From contig QLIY01000028.1 in the NCBI GenBank assembly GCA_003260075.1, positions 314,937-378,936 of the forward strand: a stretch of DNA of 64,000 bases, in the 5' to 3' direction. A model generated the notes under the pieces. That model was not told the origin of the DNA. It saw only the letters and a list, made by a program, of their open reading frames with translations, and did not search any database. Shown here piece after piece: positions 24,801 through 36,436 of this stretch (its first letter is position 1; the number at the start of each line of letters is the position of its first letter). The DNA comes from Phallusia mammillata. Taxonomy: Eukaryota; Chordata; Ascidiacea; Phlebobranchia; Ascidiidae. A program made the translations under genes and the position numbers.

Positions 24801-26196
24801 ATTTTATTGTACTTACTTTCAGGAAAACATGAATCGTTGTGTGTCTTTACCCACATGATGCCTGGTTTGGGGAATCCCCACGCGGTGCATTTAACGTAAG
24901 TCACGTGACTATTGTCCGTGGTCAATTGGTGAAATTGAACTTCAGAAAGATCTGAATGTAGTTTAAGTGACAACGTAAGTATAATTAAAAATACAAAACA
25001 GAAACCCGACCTCAACCTAGTTATTAAAAAATAAACTCGTATTGGACCTTACGGTTTTATCCACAGAAGATTTACAACACAAAACGTTTTAATTGAACTT
25101 AAGTCCAATTCCCAACTTTATAAAAAATGTCCAAACTGACTTAACAGTCTGAGTGATTCTTAAACTTTTTATTTTCGTCACCCTCTTCTGATTTTCCGGA
25201 AAGTAGCTAGCCTTTAATTTCTGCTCGATTGATTGCGCATTTTATCTGCTTATAGAGAGGGGGTTTGCGCCCCTTGGGGTAATGTGCAGCCCTGTATGCA
25301 TTTCTTAATGTGTTGGGTGCAGTACTTATTTGTTTGTCTTATGCAATACTCGCTATAATTTCTTCAGTAACTACGTATTTCATTGGGTTTATGTCTGCCT
25401 TTACGGACAAATACTTACATCTGACCTTGACTTGAAATGTTACATCAGGGTATCCAACAAATGAATACGATCCAACCATTTGCCGACTAGTTTTGGGTAG
25501 GATCACGACGTTCATTTCAAGGTTTGTGACTTCAAAACTTGCCACTATAACTAGATGATTCGAGGTTTTATGAATTATTCGTAACGTAGCCGGTAGCGAC
25601 ACGGTTGCATTGTCTACTTTGACGGTGATGTTAAGAGAACGGCCTTCAGACACTTCATAAACTTTTTGGTCTGTTGAAACTGCAGAACCTGTTAATAGGT
25701 TTAAATAATTGTACTGTAAGCTGGTTTGAATGCCAAATGTTTTGATACCAATGACACAAATGTTCAAAAGTCTCTGATAAAATCGAGCGATTGCTACAAA
25801 ATTTCATTTACAGTAACAATGAAGCGTTTCAAAGTCGTTAGTGAATTACATTTTTTACAGGCAATGCTGCCATTTCAGGCTACATGTAACACAAATAAAA
25901 ACCTTCAGTTCAACAATTGGTCACTTTTTTACATAATTGTCCCTTTAACAACGTTATATACAGCCTGTAACGGCCTGGGGTTAAAAGCTAGTTTTAGTAG
26001 TTCCAGAGTGAGTTTTAGCATCTTGCTGCTAGTTTTTCAATTCAGGTCAGTGATTCCTCCGTTCATGAATGTACAAATAATTTCAAACATACAACAACAA
26101 TAATCAGTTTTGACCATACGCACCTGATACTATTGCTCCGGTACTTAAAAATATCAAAAACCACAAATTGAAATTACTACAAACACTAACGACCAT
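21813..26196 (-). CDS. Ig/FN3 type I membrane receptor with tyrosine-rich tail
   Basis: Exons on the minus strand: 26124-26196, 25419-25688, 24817-24951, 24597-24755, 24277-24395, 24026-24142, 23808-23874, 23629-23719, 23001-23119, 22395-22802 and 21813-21886, all phase-continuous (about 545 residues). Exon 1 is a signal peptide (MVVSVCSNFNLWFLIFL). Exon 2 is Ig-like but lacks the usual first cysteine and carries N-glycosylation sites. Exons 3-4 form an I-set Ig domain: cysteine, AWGFPKPGIMW, then GRFMC. Exons 5-7 look like an FN3 module (VTYKVEL and VYNLKVTSLLTN). Exon 8 encodes one membrane helix (ASIVLSAILTIILITFVCW) followed by a basic stop-transfer stretch. The tail, about 200 residues, is rich in Ser, Arg and Tyr and ends in the motifs YATV and YDTI ten residues apart. 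The ligand is unknown and I cannot name an orthologue. A 180-bp MITE lies in the last intron. Confidence 0.72.
22160..22339. mobile_element. hAT-like MITE, 180 bp
   Basis: Begins CAGTGGTGGGATTCA and ends TGAATCCCACCACTG, a 15-bp terminal inverted repeat. Flanks are gttttagc (22152-22159) and gttttggc (22340-22347), an 8-bp duplication with one mismatch. No coding capacity. It lies in the last intron of the Ig/FN3 receptor gene. The same family occurs at 36768-37011. Confidence 0.85.
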
Positions 26197-26538
26197 TTTG
26201 TAAATTAAGCTACAACATCCACAAGATATGTTACAGTAGTGCCGTTTTGTCAACTATCCCATGTTTCCTCTGTTGTGTGGGAGTTCGTAGGCGGCTTGTG
26301 ACGTCATACACACGTCAGCGCTTCAGGCACGTATCAATCAGGTGGAAATCTTTCCTAATTTCTAAAGCAAGTTTCTAATAAACGTTATAAGTCAGCCTTG
26401 AAAATTCCTTTAAATCTAATTCTAAACGATCTAAGCAGAAAATAATTTTCTATTATCATACAATTGTAAATTTTACTTTTGGGTTAAATTTTTTGTTATA
26501 AATGGTCCTTAAGGCGAAAAAATCCATATTTTAATACG

Positions 26539-26723
26539 TAAGCACTTTAGGAGCCTAAAAAACAAACAATCAAAACACGAGGCAAAATTTTCATCAATTA
26601 CTTTATTAAAACGAGCAAACTGAAGTCCCCCCCCCCTAAGCACTTTAGGAGCCTAAAAAACAAACAATCAAAACACGAGGCAAACATTCCATCAATTACT
26701 TTATTAAAACCAGCAAACTGAAG
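26539..26723. repeat. Joint-flanked direct duplication, 87 bp each
   Basis: 26539-26625 and 26637-26723 are near-identical and separated by ten C. The few differences look allelic. Probably an assembly join of two haplotype contigs. Confidence 0.8.
26699..26704 (-). terminator. Candidate polyadenylation signal for the caspase transcript
   Basis: AATAAA on the minus strand, about 1.4 kb after the caspase stop and about 500 bases before the receptor start codon. It is inside a joint-duplicated block (26539-26625 and 26637-26723), so the signal appears twice in the assembly. A nearer, weaker signal cannot be excluded. Confidence 0.3.
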
Positions 26724-28140
26724 CCAATGCATGTGACATTAAATACAGTGAGATGAATAGAACTTAAGAGATTCAAATATACGCCTGATTTTCTTCGATG
26801 ACGGTACAAAATTGCTTTATCTGACTCATCATATTTCAATGTAAAGATATGTACATTTCGCTGAAACATTTCTTCCCAAAAATCAACAAAATGAAAATTT
26901 GCCGTTTCACACACAAAGGGGGTTTCTATACAAGCTCTGTGCAGTTATTTTAGAACCATAGAAAACGCTAAATTCATTAGAATACACGTTTACCGTGGTT
27001 TAATACACAAAGATATTTCGAAACCAGCGTTATAAAAGCAATGTTGGCTTATATGATACAAAACACACGAAATTGACAGTTTAGTAATGCTTCATGAAGC
27101 TTGTCAGTAAAATATTATGAAGAGATTTCGTCTTAACGTAAAACGATAAAATGAAAGTGAAAAAGCACGGTAACAGTTACAGCTCATAAAATATAAATCA
27201 CAGTTAGTTTGACGTCTTAAAAGAGGATTGACAATACCAGTATTTCAGTAACTGTTGTGAACACCAAGCAACCCAGCTCTATGTACGTCACTGGGAGTAA
27301 AACGAAATATCAAGAAATGAGGCTACAGCTTAGCTATGGAACTTATTTAGCATTGGTTAGGGTCAACGCAACCAAAACAACTTAAGCATTACAGTAATAT
27401 GTACAGTAGCGATGATTGGGTGTACCATGATGAACTATTGTATTGTATTTTGCTACGTAGAGCGAAACTCCCACCACCTTATCACGTGACTATGCATATT
27501 CACCAAATCGGATGTGACGCAACGTCAGATGTTCTCTACGTCACTACCGCCTAATGGGTGACAATGAGTGAATGGAAATGTCCCTAAATTTATGCTACGG
27601 TGACTGCGGAGAAACTGAACTATTTGAAAACAAGTTAATTGTACTAAAACGGTGTATAGGCACTTGGAAACAAAGCAATTCATAAAAATTGGGTCATACA
27701 ATATTTTCTGGTCACATGAAGGGGTACAAGACACAAACGTAAAAGCTACAGTCAAAATTTTCGTGAATATAATAGTAGAGCATTCTTTTCACGTCTTTGG
27801 ATAGGTAGTATTTCGCATTCACAAGTAATCACACGTTTGATTTGCGTTTTGTTTATGATTTTGCGTAAGTTTGCGCAATTTTTTAGGTAGTCTTGCAGCT
27901 AACGTTGGGAGCTATTAATGGTATGACTGTACAATTTAAACACATCGTAAATTTTCAGAAGGTAGTGTGACCTAAAATGTAATGGTAGCTCGTATTGACA
28001 CGGGTTTGTGATGTAGGCAAAGGCAGTTAATGATCAACTAATCAACACAATAGTCGTCAACAAACACACCCCAACCGCAACCGATGCAAACAAGGGCAAA
28101 ATCTCTATCATGACCACATCGATCGTGGTGAAGATTAGTG

Positions 28141-31100
28141 TCAAGGCATTGTTCCTCGTCTTCTACGAAAGCTTTTGCGAATCCGCGATACCAAAGATTT
28201 CTTTTTTAACTTCGGAGGGGGTTCTGTGTCACTGTACAATGGAAAATTAAAAAAAGTTCAGCCAAGAAACACATGTAAATGTAAACTGCTATTGAATGAG
28301 ACAACGGAATAATCCTAAAATGAATAACTTTGGGCACAACTTATACGACTATAGCTCGTAACGACACCATAGCACTAAAACAACTGGACAGACGGAAATA
28401 GGTGGGCACAAATTGGTTAAAAAAAAATTGAAAGCGAGAAAAAGTGTCATGAAAAACAAGATTGTCAACCAAAGTTTAACGTGCTGAAGCTGTACTGTTA
28501 GAATGCGCTGTGTTATCGAAGTTAAAACAACAGGAAAAGTTCAAAGGGTTAACCATAAGAGACATAAACAATGAGTCAAATGAAAACACAACGTTATGTT
28601 TAGCAATCGTGCAGTCATTTTAGTTATACTTGCAAATGTGTCACCTCGGTCAGTAGTGTAAGAGTACAATCCAGTGAACCAGAATTGACTACTGACACAC
28701 AATTTAATGTTAAACACATCAAATGTGCAGACAAGGCATAAGCGAGGTGTTGGCTTTTCATGCTACAGACCGGTTCAAGTCCGATGTTACAAATTAACTA
28801 ATATCAGGTGCATGCAAATTCATGACGCATCAGTCATTATGAGCTGTTTGGTTACCTACAATAGGGTACTTCCAACTAGCAAGATAGTTGTCTTGATACT
28901 CATAAATGCTATGTAGGCACAGCCTGCATATTGCATTGCTCCTGTGCTGTCCTGTAAAAAATGTCCCACTAACTTGTAAAGGGCCTTGGCCAGGTGTTTG
29001 GTGTTTCGTAAAATCACATTTACACCAAAGAAGTTGCTTTTCTGCTATACTTGATTTATGTTTTGTACAAGCAATGTTTGGTTATTGGCATTCTCTTACC
29101 TTAGTTGTGGTGTTTGCTCCGACTGACTGGGATGAACTTCAATTTCATCTGCCACCATTTGGATCTGAAACAAAGTGATGCATCTTAACCACAATAAATC
29201 AACCTGCAAACTACATTTGTTTGGTACAACTGAAAACTGACATTGCCAATTCAGCCTGTTATTACATACGAACTGCACCTTTCTCTAAAATTGGTTAGCT
29301 AAACATATTATTGAGATGTTTACTGCGATGTTTTTACTACAGTCAAACAGGTTAACTTAAAATCGTTGCATGACAAGCATACTTGACTCTCGCTTTGTTG
29401 AACTGCCCCATCATCAACAGCTTCCCTACAGAAATAGAGCTCAGCAGTTAGTCTGCTTGTAATGGATGGTATTTGCTTGTAGTTATCCTTTCCATCTTGG
29501 GTGCTTGATTTGAACTGGTATGCGACCATATTGTTGACCCTGGTCATGATCTATAACATAAAGTGTATAAAGTTAAGTTAGTTCTTTATGTGCTTGTAAG
29601 CAAAAACTTGGAACTTGATAAACCACAATAGGGTAGTTTCACAGCAAAAAATCAGGAACCAAGCTTATTTTCTTCTACCTGCATAATTTCCATGTGGCCA
29701 CCAAAGCGATGAATGCATTCACAAAAACACTGCACAAACCAAGACCCATTGCCAGAATTCAACCATGCCACATAACCTATTATTTAAAAATAATTTTAGT
29801 TTGAGAAATTGTAATGCAAAACCTGTGTCAAAGAGATGAAAGACAATGCTTAATAGTCATTAAAAACAAAAGTCAACATATTTCAGCTTTAAAAACATGT
29901 TTTGCATTATTAAAACATCATAGTGGATGATAAACTAAACCATACAAAGATCATTTAAAATTGAGTCTTTTATTAACTTCACAGGTCATATATCCAGGAC
30001 TTGAGTGTATATTTACAAACCACATGTAACATTAAAGTAAATGCCTCTCCTCATTTCTGTATCAGTAACAGCTTGTTTTGAAACTTTAAAACCTTGGAAA
30101 ACTAGAAGGGTGGCTTAGCACATATTGCCCTTGCACATACACTATAGCATATTTTGAAACATTAATATATTTCCTACACTTATTTATATTGGGTCCCATA
30201 TTAGCCATCGTCTTTTATAACCTTGGTTGTTTCTGCAAGCAAAAACTCATGGGTCCCCACACATGCAAAGTTGTAGATAATGCATTTCAATAGATAACAA
30301 TGAGTAAGTAGGATAACTAATTGAGGTTCAACACACACAAACTTAAAAGTAGGAAACCACAATGACTCAATCAATAGTACTGCAAAATTTCAGTCCAATC
30401 TGCCAACGTTTAAAATTTCAACCACTAGAGGTGTTTTGAGCAACAACCGTTAATGTTTCTGACGTCAAAGGGCTGTTAACAACCCCCGAACTGCAATGGC
30501 GCAATAACGATAATTGGCATACTTTACAAGCTATCCAAATTTTAGCCAATTCTGACATTGTTTACAAACTCACCCCTTTTAGGGGGCTAGCGGGGTAAAT
30601 ACTAGGGTTATCCGGACAAACAAAGTGGGATGCACATCTACATAACTATATCTACCATCTGTATAAGTTTCAGCCACATCCATCAAGCATTTGATGGCAA
30701 AACGAGTCAGACAAACTTCGGGGAAAAAAACATTTTAGGGGGCTAGCGGGGTAAATACTGGGGTTATCAACAAAAACAAAGTGGGATGCACATCTACATA
30801 ACTACATCTACCATCTGTGTAAATTTCATCCAAATCCATCAAGGATTTGATGGAAAAACGAGTCGGACGAACTTTGGGGAGAAGAAAAATGAAAGAAAAA
30901 AAAAAAGAAAAAAAAAGGAAAAAAGAAAAGAAAAAACAAACAAACATTTGAGTAAAATCAATATGTGTCCCCTTCAGGAAAGGGGACCCATAATTACTTA
31001 GCAGTTTTTTTTTTTGATCAAGTTTACAGTGCAAATTTACCCCCAGACAATATTGTGTTAGGACTGTTAGCTTACCTGGCACTGTTGACTGGGCAAGCAG

Positions 31101-33241
31101 AAAGTCTGCTTCGTTAGGAATTAAAACAGAATCATTCTCATCTTCAGCACCATCAACCACGTCCATGTTTTGAGTGACCTCAACTCCTTCATCCATTTTT
31201 AAACCTCTGCAGGCCTATGTTCAAAAAATTGAAATTGGAAGGATTATTGCTATCTCCGAATTTGGTTTCGCATAACCTTCTAGGATCTTAATGAAAGAGA
31301 AATGGCTGAAACAGTATTACAATAAAAATATTTTGTTATGCATGCAGCCCCAGTTAAGTCTGTGTACTTGAAGTTGAAAAGCTCATATCTAGCATAAAAG
31401 TTTACAAAATTTGGCAGAACATGATAATGCTTTTTAGACAAAAATGGAATTTCAAATTATCACTTGTCAGGTCAAAACTTTTATAAATTAAAAATTTCGA
31501 AGAAACTTAACATATTTTCCATTGCATATATATTTGGTGTGCTTTTATGATATTAAACACAGACTTATAGATAACATAAACACAGCTTGATTATGAATAA
31601 TTGCAGGAGACAAAGATTTTGTTACACAAACCTGTACAAAGAAGAGTTTAGGCTTTCCCACCAAAGATGGGCATCTTTTTGCTGTAAATGGTTCAGTAAA
31701 ATCTGTAAGCTTCATTGCTGCATCTCGAGCATAAAGTACATCCCCTTTATCACCATGTGTCAAAATTGCACAGCCAAAGCAGTCATACTCAGCATGGGTG
31801 GCCTTTGAAACTAAAAAAACAGTTGACATTAATTTACAACATTTAGCAACACAAACACAGTTTGCTTCATATTTATGTTACAATATGCTACCACACCAAT
31901 CAAAAAACTATAACAACACATTTTCCACAACAATTTATTACTAACAAACTGATGTCTTTTAAGATGCCCTCATAAGTCTCAAAAAAATTGTTCACAATGA
32001 GTTTTGTAAAAAAATTACCAAAAGATTTTATTGTGAAGTTTATATCTTTTTAGTAATTACCCCTGTGGAGCCAATTTAAAATCTCACTCTTCTTCGAGTC
32101 ATGAAAAGTATTGATAAACTCAAATCCAAGTTTTGCTGCAGCCTCAAAAATGTTGAAGGCATCAATCTTCGTACCCTTGCGAGTTGGCATGCCATTGTCA
32201 AAATTCTGAAACAGAGCAAGATATAATACATAATATGTCTCCAACAGGAAGTTTTGCTTCAGACAGCAAAAATATTTCACAAAATTCACTTCTTGGCTAA
32301 ATATAAGAAAACATCCTCGTTTCTTGTAGCTCATGTTATATTTCACAGGACCAAACTTTCTTGTGTCTTGAATTCCTTCCCATGTTCGATTTCCTTCACT
32401 GCCCTCATTGCCACTTGTGTCTACTCTCAACACTCTGGAAAAAAATCTTTCCTTAATGCAATGTAAAACCTAAACAGGCCATTAAATTTTATGGTTTTTC
32501 ATTTTCAGAGTATTTTTATCATAAGACCACAACCTTGCAAACATATTTTACTTTTTTTTGCTTTCAGCACTTTGAAAACTCTTGTTTCGTGACAACAAAC
32601 ATACAATCAAGAAGTTGTAAGTTTTGACATTGTGTTGATTTAAACCTACCCATTGGGTTGTGCATTTGTAGTATCATTAGGTTTTATGTTGCCTGGCCCA
32701 TCACTTCTATCAGCAAATAGATCTTCAGGAGTGATTTTTCTTTCTATTTTGTTTCTAAAAAAGACAGTTTTAATTCTATTAATTTAATGTTACATTCTCG
32801 TTAAGTGCAATAAATTCAATAAACAAAATAAGTCAGTATAGCTCACTATGCAAACTGGCTTATTAATACTGCTGTATTATTACCAAGCATGCTTGGTTAA
32901 GTAATGAAGGGTATAATAATTTACTAGTACTTACTTGTTACAAAACTAACTAATAAACAATAAAATATTTCAAAATCACTTGCAGTCAAAGAACAAAACT
33001 TACTCAGATTGCTCAGGGGGGGGGGATTATTAATACTGCTGCATTATTACCAAGCATGCTTGGTTAAGTAATGAAGGGTATAATAATTTAATAGTACTTA
33101 CTTGTTACAAAACTAACTAATAAACAATAAAATGTTTCAAAATCACTTGCAGTCAAAGAACAAAACTTACTCAGATTGCTCAGAGGGAGGTTTGTAGCTT
33201 AGTAGCAGTTCACCAGCAGCTTGAGAATGTTCACCTTCCAT
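28141..33241 (-). CDS. Effector-type caspase with altered S1 pocket and polybasic tail
   Basis: Exons on the minus strand: 33171-33241 (ATG), 32650-32754, 32281-32434, 32061-32205, 31632-31810, 31076-31214, 29679-29776, 29383-29550, 29100-29164 and 28141-28231 with the stop; about 404 residues, phase-continuous. Seen in order: prodomain starting MEGEHSQAAG; GMPTRKGTKID, where the Arg matches one S1 residue; catalytic His in LTHGDKGD; catalytic Cys in FFVQACRG, split across an intron; IPNEADFLLAQSTVPG opening the small subunit; GYVAWLNSGNGSWFVQ; and KQIPSITSRLTAELYF closing the caspase fold. Caspases cut after aspartate in apoptosis or inflammation. Two oddities: the caspase-3 motif YSWRN reads VAWLN, replacing the P1-binding Arg with Leu; and about 67 residues follow ELYF, ending in SLVSRIRKSFRRRRGTMP. 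The prodomain shows no recognisable CARD or DED. The exon 1 donor region is duplicated by an assembly joint at 33016-33025. Confidence 0.85.
30577..30985. repeat. Dimeric dispersed repeat with purine-rich tail
   Basis: Two head-to-tail units of about 156 bp (30577-30732 and 30733-30889) share the start ttttagggggctagcggggt and the block atctaccatctgt. After the second unit comes a purine-rich A/G tract (about 30880-30950), then gtccccttcaggaaagggga, a short hairpin. A dimer with A-rich tail suggests a retroposed element. It lies in the caspase intron between exons 6 and 7. Confidence 0.6.
32860..33183. repeat. Joint-flanked direct duplication over caspase exon 1 donor
   Basis: 32860-33015 and 33027-33183 match apart from a few bases and are separated by ten G. 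The second copy is continuous with exon 1; the first repeats the exon end and donor. Confidence 0.8.
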
Positions 33242-34802
33242 GTTTTACAGATCGCACATGGCCACCACAAACAAAAACAAATCTAAAACTTCACTAAAAA
33301 AGCCTGGTTTTTCCCAAAACAAAAACAATGCATGGTTCAATGACTTTAATAAACAATTCCAATGTCAAATTTACATAAACATTTTAACAGTTGTATCGGT
33401 TAGTATTGATCCTTCAGAAAATATGTAATAACCATCGCAAAAGATCCGTATTTTGCATCCGTATTTTGGGGTAAGTTAAATTTCTGTTCCCTTTCAACTC
33501 GAAAAACAGAAAAACATTACGTAGCGGTTATGCATGAACAATTCTGTGAAAGTGTGGCGGGATTATGTTTTTGCGGGGTTTTGATTTGTATGAATTTATA
33601 CCGTTGAAATGACGATAATTTTTTTATTAATCTACCGTAAATGTCTCTGCACAGTGTGAAGTTTGTAACTTAGGATAGTTTGAGCCTTCAGTGGTATTCT
33701 AGTCTTTATCTTTTGTCACATGTTGTTTTTTCCAACGCAAAAGGCTGTCTGCAAGACGTGCCAAAAGAGTGAATTTTTTTCCGTTGGAGCATGCTGCCTG
33801 CCTGCCTTACATGATTTTTTTCTGACAATTAAAACTATAAGAATTGTTACTAGACAGTTTAATTTAATGATACATAATATTACACAAATATACACAATAT
33901 GGCAAAATAGACTGTTGTAGACAATCACCAAGATAACAGTTGCAATGTGTTGGAATGTTTTTCAGTGAATAGTGTTGACATTAAAACTTTAATGTTAGAA
34001 ACAAAAAAAAAAAACACTTTAAAAAAACACTTCATTAACACTTTAATGTTAGAAAAAAACAAAAAACTATTGATCATGTAGCGGTCACGGAACTATCGAT
34101 TAATGTTACACTTGGTTGCCAGCAATTATAAACTTAACAAGTTACATCTGTTGTGAATATACTTGTACATGAGATTCAATTTCCTATAACCAGCCTCAAA
34201 AAAGCAACTTAATTTCTGATTGCATGTGTAGTGTGTTTTAATCATCTTATATGTGTTTTTTTAAACTAGGAACTGTCAAGAAAAGTAAAATGCATGACAG
34301 GGTTGATCTTGGAATGCAATAAAGTTCTCATTCAAAGCAAATTGGAATATTTTTATGGTTACAAAGGTTAGTCCATGAAACAAAAATGTATTGCTATTGG
34401 CTGTGTTGGTTATTTTCTTTACTGTAAGTTTAAGTCTGGTGCTGAAAGTTTGGTCAGAATTTGTCCATTTTTACTCTGTTTCGGGGGGGGGGATATAGGT
34501 ATTGGCTGTGTTTGTTATTTTCTTTATTGTAAGTTTAATTCTGGTGCTGAAAGTTTGGTCAGAATTTGTCCATTTTTACTCTGTTTCCTGTCTCAGCCTC
34601 TGTTCATAACCTGGGTTTTTAGTTCAAGAGATCAACTGCTAACTCTAACAGCATTTCATTGGCCAATTTATCATGAAAGGTTTAATATACCATTGATATT
34701 GATATAGCTGCTACTTGTTGTTGCCAAGTTTACTCATATATAATTTGAACATACTTTCACACACAATAAAAAGAAATTAAAACATGATTAAAAGAAAAAT
34801 AT

Positions 34803-34841
<39 letters not shown>

Positions 34842-35026
34842 TATGTTGTAAAAGCTTGGATGGCAAATACTAAATATTGCACTACAACTGATGCAAGGGA
34901 GGAATTTATCATGGATAAATGGTCTTTGATTATTGAATGCATAAAATCATTTTAGATGAATCATTACATGGAAGGTAGAATGGACTATGTAAATTGTAAA
35001 CACTTCATGTCTTTTACCACCACTTT
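33242..35026. other. Intergenic region between oxygenase copy A and caspase
   Basis: AT-rich with a joint-flanked duplication (34396-34482 and 34501-34587) and a 38-base G run (34803-34840). I see no gene. Confidence 0.55.
34396..34587. repeat. Joint-flanked direct duplication, 87 bp each
   Basis: 34396-34482 and 34501-34587 match with a few substitutions and are separated by a ten-G run plus a few bases. Confidence 0.8.
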
Positions 35027-36369
35027 TTAATGTTTGACATCAAAAATAGCATGAAAAGAAAGTGGAAGTTTGGTGTCCACCTATGAAATACAAATATACA
35101 CAATTTTATCATAAATTGTACTTTTATGCTTGACAAAGTATGACAATGCTGGAGAAAGTATGTATGTGGCAATTTGTCACCAAAGATTTATCATCGGTTT
35201 TGTCAAAATTATTTAAAAAAAATAACTAATAAATGTGTTCATAAAATCACTGTTAGCTATAAGGGACTCTAATATATTAACAATAATTTCAAACAACCTG
35301 CTAATTGGAAAGATGTTTCAAAAACTTTGCTTAATTTGGAACCTGTGTTTACCTCAGCTCTGGCAATTTCTGTAAATGTCTTTGCATCAAGAATTAGTAA
35401 AAATACTGGTTTGTCCGTATCTTGGTTTATAACAGTTGAAAGTACAATCCCATCATCTTCTGCAGTTGCTCCTGGTCTCTCCACAAACACTGGCTCTGAT
35501 GGAATGCAACCCTAAATACACAAAACATGTATAAAATGATCAACATCGCTCAGGTTGGGGAGCAAGATATCAATAAGACCTCTTCTGGTTTTCTTTACTT
35601 TATCATAATCACACTGTTTCTAGATGCATTCTTTTTTATTAGTGGTTCCTTTTTGAAGTAGATGGTGCACATTCTTTACCAACTTCTTGAGGAAAAATAG
35701 TCTTATTCGAGCAAAATGTACACAACCCTCTATATCAGCAGGGCTAATTGAGGTGGTGACAGTGACACCCCATGTAGCAAAATACTGAACAAAAAAACAA
35801 TACCAACATCATAGGCACCGGCAGAATTTTTTCACGGAGGGTCAAATTTTGACAAATACACACAAGTGCCCTCTTGTCCCTACGTGCCGGCGCCCATGAC
35901 CAAGATGTTCACAAACCGTTTCATTCCACTTTATTCCGGTTTGGGTTTGTATGTCAGCTTTAACTAGTTGACCACAACCGTCTTCCTCAAAGAAAGATGC
36001 TGCGTAAAAATATCTGATGATGCAAAAAAATAACAAGTTTAGTTTTTATTTGGCGCCCATTACAGACAAAGAAATTTATAGAGTTTTATTATTAGAATTT
36101 GAAACGCACTTTTCAACCTATTAAGCATTCAACATTTTGCCTACCTGTAGGGGGGGGGGCGAACAAACAAAAACAATACCAGCATCATAGGCACCGGCAG
36201 AAATTTTTCTAGGAGGGTCAAATTTTGACAAATACACACAAGTCCCCCCTCTTGTCCCTACGTACCGGCGCCCATGACCAACATGTTCACAAACCGTTTC
36301 ATTCCACTTTATTCCGGTTTTGGTTTGTATGTCAGCTTTAACTAGTTGACCACAACCGTCTTCCTCAAA

Positions 36370-36436
<67 letters not shown>

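Larger units (their letters stand above)
26197..28140. other. Region between caspase stop and receptor start
   Basis: Probably caspase 3' untranslated sequence followed by the receptor promoter. It holds one joint-flanked duplication (26539-26723). No open frame here looks like a gene. Confidence 0.5.

Noticed and set aside
28040..28200. Alternative minus-strand frame over caspase exon 10 (EDEEQCLDTNLHHDRCGHD)
   Set aside because: It does not join in phase to exon 9; the frame that does join gives the basic tail and a stop.
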